Assembly: GCF_017980685.1 (NCBI RefSeq)
Contig: NZ_JACXXO010000003.1
Location: 1-64,000, forward strand
Origin: Pseudomonas iridis
GTDB taxonomy: Bacteria; Pseudomonadota; Gammaproteobacteria; Pseudomonadales; Pseudomonadaceae
DNA: 64,000 nucleotides
Reading direction: 5' to 3'
Shown here in pieces: positions 57,153 to 64,000 of this stretch (within the stretch, counting starts at the first letter, position 1; each line of letters opens with the position of its first letter). The position numbers and the translations under genes were made by a program. The notes under the pieces were generated by a model that had not been told where the DNA came from, searched no databases, and was given only the letters and a program-made list of their open reading frames with translations.

Positions 57153-57434
57153 ATGGCTGTCGGCAAGGTGAAATGGTTCAACAATGCCAAGGGGTTCGGC
57201 TTCATAAATACTGACTCCCGCGAAGGTCGCGATGAGGATGGCAAAGAGATTGATTTCTTTGCGCATTATTCCGCTATCGAAATGGAGGGTTACAAGACCC
57301 TCAAGGCAGGGCAGCTGGTGAAATTCGACATCGTGCAGGGCCCGAAAGGCTTGCATGCCGTGAAGATTGAAGCCGACGACGCCAAAAAAGAAACGCCCCC
57401 CGTCGTCGCCAGAGAACAAAAGGTTACAAGCTGA
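57153..57434 (+). CDS. cspD: Cold-shock-domain protein, CspD-like
   Basis: 93-residue protein with one cold-shock domain. RNP1-like KGFGFINTD and RNP2-like DFFAHYSAI are present, followed by a roughly 20-residue C-terminal tail ([19 protein letters not shown]). The position next to clpS matches cspD in E. coli and other pseudomonads. GAGGG lies before the ATG at 57153. Likely binds single-stranded nucleic acid and slows replication in stationary phase, from the family. Confidence 0.92.
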   Translation: MAVGKVKWFNNAKGFGFINTDSREGRDEDGKEIDFFAHYSAIEMEGYKTLKAGQLVKFDIVQGPKGLHAVKIEADDAKKETPPVVAREQKVTS

Positions 57435-57455
57435 CGCACTAATACCTTCAGCCAT

Positions 57456-57500
57456 AAAAAAACCGCCCGGCTCGATCATCTCGAGCGGGGCGGTTTTTGT
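57456..57500. terminator. Bidirectional terminator between cspD and icd
   Basis: Outer stem AACCGCCC (57461-57468) / GGGCGGTT (57488-57495), inner CTCGA / TCGAG, with an A-run on the left and a T-run on the right, so it serves both the rightward cspD and the leftward icd transcripts. Confidence 0.93.
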
Positions 57501-57515
57501 TGCAGGGTGTTGCTG

Positions 57516-58772
57516 TTACATGTGCGAGATCAGCGCATCACCGAAGCCCGAAGACGAAACAAGCTTGGCGCCGTCCATCAGACGCTCGAAGTCATAGGTC
57601 ACGGTCTTGGCGCTGATGGCGCCGTTGGTGCCCTTGATGATCAGATCCGCCGCCTCGGTCCAGCCCATGTGCCGCAGCATCATTTCTGCCGAAAGAATCA
57701 ACGAACCTGGGTTGACCTGATCCTTGCCGGCATACTTCGGTGCAGTGCCGTGGGTGGCTTCGAACATCGCCACGGTGTCGGACAGGTTGGCGCCCGGCGC
57801 AATACCGATACCGCCCACTTCCGCCGCCAGGGCGTCGGAGAGGTAATCACCGTTGAGGTTCAGGGTCGCGATCACATCGTATTCGGCCGGGCGCAGCAGA
57901 ATCTGCTGGAGCATGGCGTCGGCGATGGCGTCTTTGACCACAACGTTTTTGCCGGTTTTCGGGTTTTTGAACTGCATCCACGGGCCGCCGTCGAGCAGCG
58001 TCGCACCGAACTCTTCAGCCGCGACCTCATAGGCCCACTCTTTGAAGGCACCTTCGGTGAACTTCATGATGTTGCCTTTGTGCACGATGGTCAGCGAATC
58101 GCGATCGTTGTCGACTACGTATTGCAGAGCCTTGCGCGCCAGACGCTTGGTACCCTCCAGGGAAACCGGCTTGACGCCGATGCCGCAGTTTTCGTCGAAA
58201 CGGATCTTGGTGACGCCCATTTCTTCTTTAAGGAATTTGATGACCTTGGTCGCTTCCGGCGAACCGGCCTTCCACTCGATACCGGCGTAGATGTCTTCGG
58301 AGTTCTCGCGGAAAATCGTCATGTCGACGTCGCCAGGCTTTTTCACCGGGCTAGGCACGCCTTCGAACCAGCGTACCGGGCGCAGGCAGACGTAGAGGTC
58401 GAGTTGCTGACGCAGGGCCACGTTCAGCGAGCGGATACCGCCACCGACCGGGGTGGTCAGCGGGCCCTTGATGGAAACCACGTAATCCTTGACTGCGTCC
58501 AGGGTTTCCTGAGGCAGCCAGGTGTCCTGATCGTAAACCTGAGTGGCTTTTTCCCCGGCGTAGACTTCCATCCAGGAAATCTTGCGCTTGCCGCCGTATG
58601 CCTTTTGAACTGCAGCATCGACAACCTTGATCATCACCGGACTGATGTCGACACCAATGCCGTCACCTTCGATGAAGGGGATGATCGGGTTATCAGGAAC
58701 ATTGAGAGAATGGTCTGCATTGACGGAGATTTTGTCGCCGACGGCTGGAACCTGAATCTTCTTGTAACCCAT
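57516..58772 (-). CDS. icd: NADP-dependent isocitrate dehydrogenase (dimeric)
   Basis: 418-residue TCA-cycle enzyme, the E. coli Icd type. Contains [23 protein letters not shown], the regulatory/substrate-binding [29 protein letters not shown], and [26 protein letters not shown]. The serine in [11 protein letters not shown] corresponds to the AceK phosphorylation site. ATG at 58772 has GGAG 7 bases upstream. Divergent from the monomeric isozyme idh. Confidence 0.97.
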   Translation of the reverse strand: MGYKKIQVPAVGDKISVNADHSLNVPDNPIIPFIEGDGIGVDISPVMIKVVDAAVQKAYGGKRKISWMEVYAGEKATQVYDQDTWLPQETLDAVKDYVVSIKGPLTTPVGGGIRSLNVALRQQLDLYVCLRPVRWFEGVPSPVKKPGDVDMTIFRENSEDIYAGIEWKAGSPEATKVIKFLKEEMGVTKIRFDENCGIGVKPVSLEGTKRLARKALQYVVDNDRDSLTIVHKGNIMKFTEGAFKEWAYEVAAEEFGATLLDGGPWMQFKNPKTGKNVVVKDAIADAMLQQILLRPAEYDVIATLNLNGDYLSDALAAEVGGIGIAPGANLSDTVAMFEATHGTAPKYAGKDQVNPGSLILSAEMMLRHMGWTEAADLIIKGTNGAISAKTVTYDFERLMDGAKLVSSSGFGDALISHM

Positions 58773-61478
<2,706 letters not shown>

Positions 61479-61496
61479 GGTTGTAGTGCTGCAAAC

Positions 61497-61525
61497 AAAC
61501 CCCGGCCTTGTGCCGGGGTTTGTGT
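61497..61525 (+). terminator. Rho-independent terminator of idh
   Basis: Perfect 10-bp stem AAACCCCGGC (61497-61506) / GCCGGGGTTT (61512-61521), 5-base loop, followed by a T-rich stretch. Confidence 0.92.
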
Positions 61526-61551
61526 TTCCGGGTTTTATGATCATCACAAAA

Positions 61552-61647
61552 CCCTGTGAGAGCTGGCTTGCCAGCGATGACGGCTTATCATCCAGCATGA
61601 ATGGTGACTGCCCCACCGCTATCGCTGGCAAGCCAGCTCCCACAGGG
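61552..61647. repeat. REPIN (GTGGGAGCTGGC type)
   Basis: Arms CTGTGAGAGCTGGCTTGCCA (from 61553) and TGGCAAGCCAGCTCCCACAG (to about 61645), about 50 bases apart; one base in the left arm deviates. Between idh and nudJ. Confidence 0.92.
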
Positions 61648-61680
61648 ATTGGGTTTCAACCAATAGATTGAGGAAGATTT

Positions 61681-62127
61681 ATGGAATGGCTCCCCCACAT
61701 CACCGTCGCCACCATCGTCGAGGACAACGGTCGCTTTCTGATGGTTGAAGAGCACAAGGCCGGCCGCAACGTGCTCAACCAGCCCGCCGGTCATCTCGAC
61801 CCGGACGAAACCCTGATCGATGCCGCCATTCGTGAAACCCTCGAAGAAACCGGCTGGGACGTCGAACCCACCGGCGTGGTCGGCATTTATCTGTACACCG
61901 CACCCAGCAACGGCGTGACCTACCAACGCATCTGCTTCGTCGCCAAAGCACTGAAACATCACCCGGATTATCAGCTCGACGACGGCATTGTCGGCGCCAA
62001 GTGGCTGACCCGCGACGAATTAATCGAGCAGCGCGAGCATTGGCGCAGCGAGCTGATCATCCGCTGCATCGATGATTATCTGGCCGGCCATCACTTCAGC
62101 CTCGAATTGATCCGCCCTTCTCTTTAG
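61681..62127 (+). CDS. nudJ: NudJ-like Nudix phosphatase
   Basis: 148-residue Nudix hydrolase with box GHLDPDETLIDAAIRETLEE (37-56) and TGWDVEPTGVVGIYLYTAP after it. Position directly before mnmA matches nudJ in E. coli and other gamma-proteobacteria; NudJ acts on thiamine pyrophosphates and nucleoside di- and triphosphates. AGGAAG lies before the ATG. mnmA starts 59 bases after its stop. Confidence 0.93.
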   Translation: MEWLPHITVATIVEDNGRFLMVEEHKAGRNVLNQPAGHLDPDETLIDAAIRETLEETGWDVEPTGVVGIYLYTAPSNGVTYQRICFVAKALKHHPDYQLDDGIVGAKWLTRDELIEQREHWRSELIIRCIDDYLAGHHFSLELIRPSL

Positions 62128-62186
62128 CCTTGAGGCCGCGAGCCTGATAGAATCGCGTCCTTTTTAAAGACACTCATTGAATCCCT

Positions 62187-63311
62187 ATGCGTGATCCAGC
62201 CCCTTCTGACACATCCAACAAGCGCGTCATTGTCGGCATGTCCGGCGGCGTGGACTCTTCCGTTTCCGCTCTCCTGCTGATCGAGCAGGGTTACGCGGTG
62301 GAAGGCCTGTTCATGAAGAACTGGGAAGAAGACGACGGAACGGAATACTGCACCGCCATGGACGATCTGGCGGATGCCCAGGCTGTCTGCGACAAGATCG
62401 GCATCAAGCTGCACACCGCCAACTTCGCTGCCGAGTACTGGGACAACGTGTTCGAGCACTTCCTGGCCGAATACAAGGCCGGGCGCACGCCGAACCCGGA
62501 CATCCTGTGCAACCGCGAGATCAAGTTCAAGGCGTTCCTCGACTACGCCATGATGCTCGGTGCCGACCTGATCGCCACCGGCCACTACGTGCGCCGCCGC
62601 GACGTCGATGGCCGCACCGAGCTGCTCAAAGGCCTCGATGCCAACAAGGATCAAAGCTACTTCCTGCACGCCGTCGGCGGCGAACAGATCGCCAAGACCC
62701 TGTTCCCGGTCGGCGAACTGGAAAAACCTGAAGTCCGCGCAATTGCCGAGAAGTACGAACTGGCGACCGCCAAGAAGAAGGATTCCACTGGAATCTGCTT
62801 CATCGGCGAACGGCGCTTCAGCGACTTCCTCAAGCAGTACCTGCCGGCACAGCCGGGCGAGATCAAGACTACCGAAGGCGAAGTCATCGGCCGTCACCAC
62901 GGTTTGATGTACCACACCATCGGTCAGCGTCAGGGCTTGGGCATCGGCGGTCTGAAAGATGCCGGCGATGAGCCGTGGTACGTGCTGCGCAAGGATCTGG
63001 ACACCAACGAACTGATCGTCGGCCAGGGCAACAACCATCCGTGGCTGTTCTCCAGCGCCCTGCTCGCCTCGGAAATCTACTGGGTCAACCCTGTCGATCT
63101 GAGCCAGCCACGTCGCCTGACCGCCAAAGTGCGTTATCGCCAGAGCGATCAGGCCTGCACGCTGGAGCAGACTGCAACCGGCTACCGCGCCGTGTTCGAT
63201 GAGCCGCAACGCGCGGTAACACCGGGCCAATCCGTGGTGTTCTACGACGGTGAAATCTGCCTCGGCGGCGGCGTGATCGAAGTCGCCGAGCCATGGAGCG
63301 GTCAGGCATGA
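62187..63311 (+). CDS. mnmA: tRNA-specific 2-thiouridylase MnmA
   Basis: 374-residue enzyme that makes 2-thiouridine at the wobble base of tRNA Lys, Glu and Gln. PP-loop GMSGGVDSS (18-25), catalytic cysteines C108 ([10 protein letters not shown]) and C204 (STGICFIGE). Takes sulfur from TusE, encoded in the tus operon of this window. ATG at 62187. The hflD start overlaps its stop. Confidence 0.98.
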   Translation: MRDPAPSDTSNKRVIVGMSGGVDSSVSALLLIEQGYAVEGLFMKNWEEDDGTEYCTAMDDLADAQAVCDKIGIKLHTANFAAEYWDNVFEHFLAEYKAGRTPNPDILCNREIKFKAFLDYAMMLGADLIATGHYVRRRDVDGRTELLKGLDANKDQSYFLHAVGGEQIAKTLFPVGELEKPEVRAIAEKYELATAKKKDSTGICFIGERRFSDFLKQYLPAQPGEIKTTEGEVIGRHHGLMYHTIGQRQGLGIGGLKDAGDEPWYVLRKDLDTNELIVGQGNNHPWLFSSALLASEIYWVNPVDLSQPRRLTAKVRYRQSDQACTLEQTATGYRAVFDEPQRAVTPGQSVVFYDGEICLGGGVIEVAEPWSGQA

Positions 63312-63931
63312 GCCCGACTCAGGAGCAACTGACGGCGCTGGGCGGTGTATTTCTCGCCGCCGTGCTGGTCGACCGGATCGCCAAAAGCGGCCAGACCAGC
63401 GAAGCCGGCCTGACCTGCATGCTCGGCAGCCTGTTGGTACGCGACCCGAAAGACACGCTGGACGTGTACGGCGGCGACGACCTCAATCTGCGCGAAGGCT
63501 ATCGCGCACTGATCGGCGCCCTTGAACGCGATCCGAGCACGTTGCAGCGCGAACCGTTGCGCTACGCCCTGTCGATGCTCGGTCTTGAGCGGCAACTGGC
63601 CAAGCGCGACGACATGCTTGATGCGATCGGCAAGCGTCTGCCGCAGATCCAGTCACAGGTCGAACATTTCGGCCCCGCGCACGAAAACGTCATTGCCGCC
63701 TGCGGCGCGCTGTATCAGGACACCCTGAGCACGCTGCGCCAACGCATTCAGGTGCACGGCGACATGCGCAACCTGCAACAGCCAAGCAATGCCTCGAAGA
63801 TTCGTGCCCTGCTGCTCGCCGGGATTCGCTCGGCGCGCCTGTGGCGTCAGCTCGGCGGCCATCGCTGGCAGTTGGTGATCAGCCGACGCAAGCTGCTCAA
63901 AGAGTTGTATCCGCTGATGCGCAGCGAGTAA
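63308..63931 (+). CDS. hflD: High frequency lysogenization protein HflD homologue
   Basis: 207-residue helical, membrane-associated protein ([22 protein letters not shown]...[20 protein letters not shown]...[30 protein letters not shown]). In E. coli HflD binds phage lambda CII; the wider role is unclear. ATG overlaps the mnmA stop by 4 bases. In related genomes purB follows; the window ends before it. Confidence 0.93.
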   Translation: MSPTQEQLTALGGVFLAAVLVDRIAKSGQTSEAGLTCMLGSLLVRDPKDTLDVYGGDDLNLREGYRALIGALERDPSTLQREPLRYALSMLGLERQLAKRDDMLDAIGKRLPQIQSQVEHFGPAHENVIAACGALYQDTLSTLRQRIQVHGDMRNLQQPSNASKIRALLLAGIRSARLWRQLGGHRWQLVISRRKLLKELYPLMRSE

Positions 63932-63972
63932 ATCGCCTGCAACAAACGCTTTGAAGTCTGTAACGCGTAATA

Positions 63973-63999
63973 CGCCGGTCAGTTGGCAACGGACCGGCG
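63973..63999. terminator. Hairpin downstream of hflD (possible terminator, window edge)
   Basis: Perfect inverted repeat CGCCGGTC (63973-63980) / GACCGGCG (63992-63999) with an 11-base loop. Whether a T-run follows cannot be seen because the window ends. Confidence 0.4.
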
Positions 64000-64000
64000 G

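Overview
The window is a piece of a Pseudomonas chromosome, most likely from the P. fluorescens group. This rests on gene content and order (ftsK-lolA-rarA-crcB-serS-cysG, aat-bpt-infA-clpA/clpS-cspD-icd/idh, tusDCBE, mnmA-hflD), on Pseudomonas-typical small families (DUF2388, DUF2790), on high-GC codon use, and on about a dozen copies of the GTGGGAGC-type REP/REPIN repeats common in fluorescent pseudomonads. No rRNA, tRNA or CRISPR array was recognised.

Layout. 1-760 is an accessory edge: the start of an IS5-family transposase next to an AT-richer PIN-domain gene. 990-14.9 kb carries mqo, a chemoreceptor, sodC, ligD, an uncharacterised heme-oxygenase-like diiron oxidase (HDO) plus methyltransferase operon, a DUF533 protein and phosphatidylcholine synthase. 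14.9-20.9 kb is the most interesting part: a CcdA/TlpA fusion (DipZ type), a secreted DUF2790 protein, an OmpR-type two-component system, and a DUF692 (MNIO)-DUF2063 pair, which is a peptide-modifying oxidase with its partner but no recognisable precursor. A 15-bp direct-repeat motif, GATAC-N5-RATAC, occurs twice in the promoter region of the two-component system and once upstream of the DUF692 operon, suggesting that one regulator ties the block together. 21-34 kb is mixed metabolic and regulatory content (methyltransferase, sirtuin, cytochrome c, MocR/EamA and AraC/AhpD-like divergent pairs, SulP, ggt, ogt). 34.2-36.9 kb holds an LPMO-chitinase operon; both enzymes lack signal peptides, and a near-consensus LexA box lies upstream.

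From 39.7 kb the content is mainly core. tusDCBE is translationally coupled to a trpD2/ybiB-like gene, and with mnmA (62.2 kb) supplies tRNA 2-thiouridine. cysG-serS-crcB-rarA-lolA-ftsK form a long leftward gene string. aat, bpt, clpS and clpA together make up the bacterial N-degron pathway. The infA-clpA gap is almost 1 kb of nested inverted repeats preceded by a telomere-like (GGGTTTT)n tract. icd and idh are divergent isocitrate dehydrogenase isozymes, and the window closes with nudJ-mnmA-hflD.

Start codons were chosen by Shine-Dalgarno match, known family N-termini and overlaps with neighbours; many differ from the longest possible reading frame. All functional statements come from reading motifs by eye, not from database searches.
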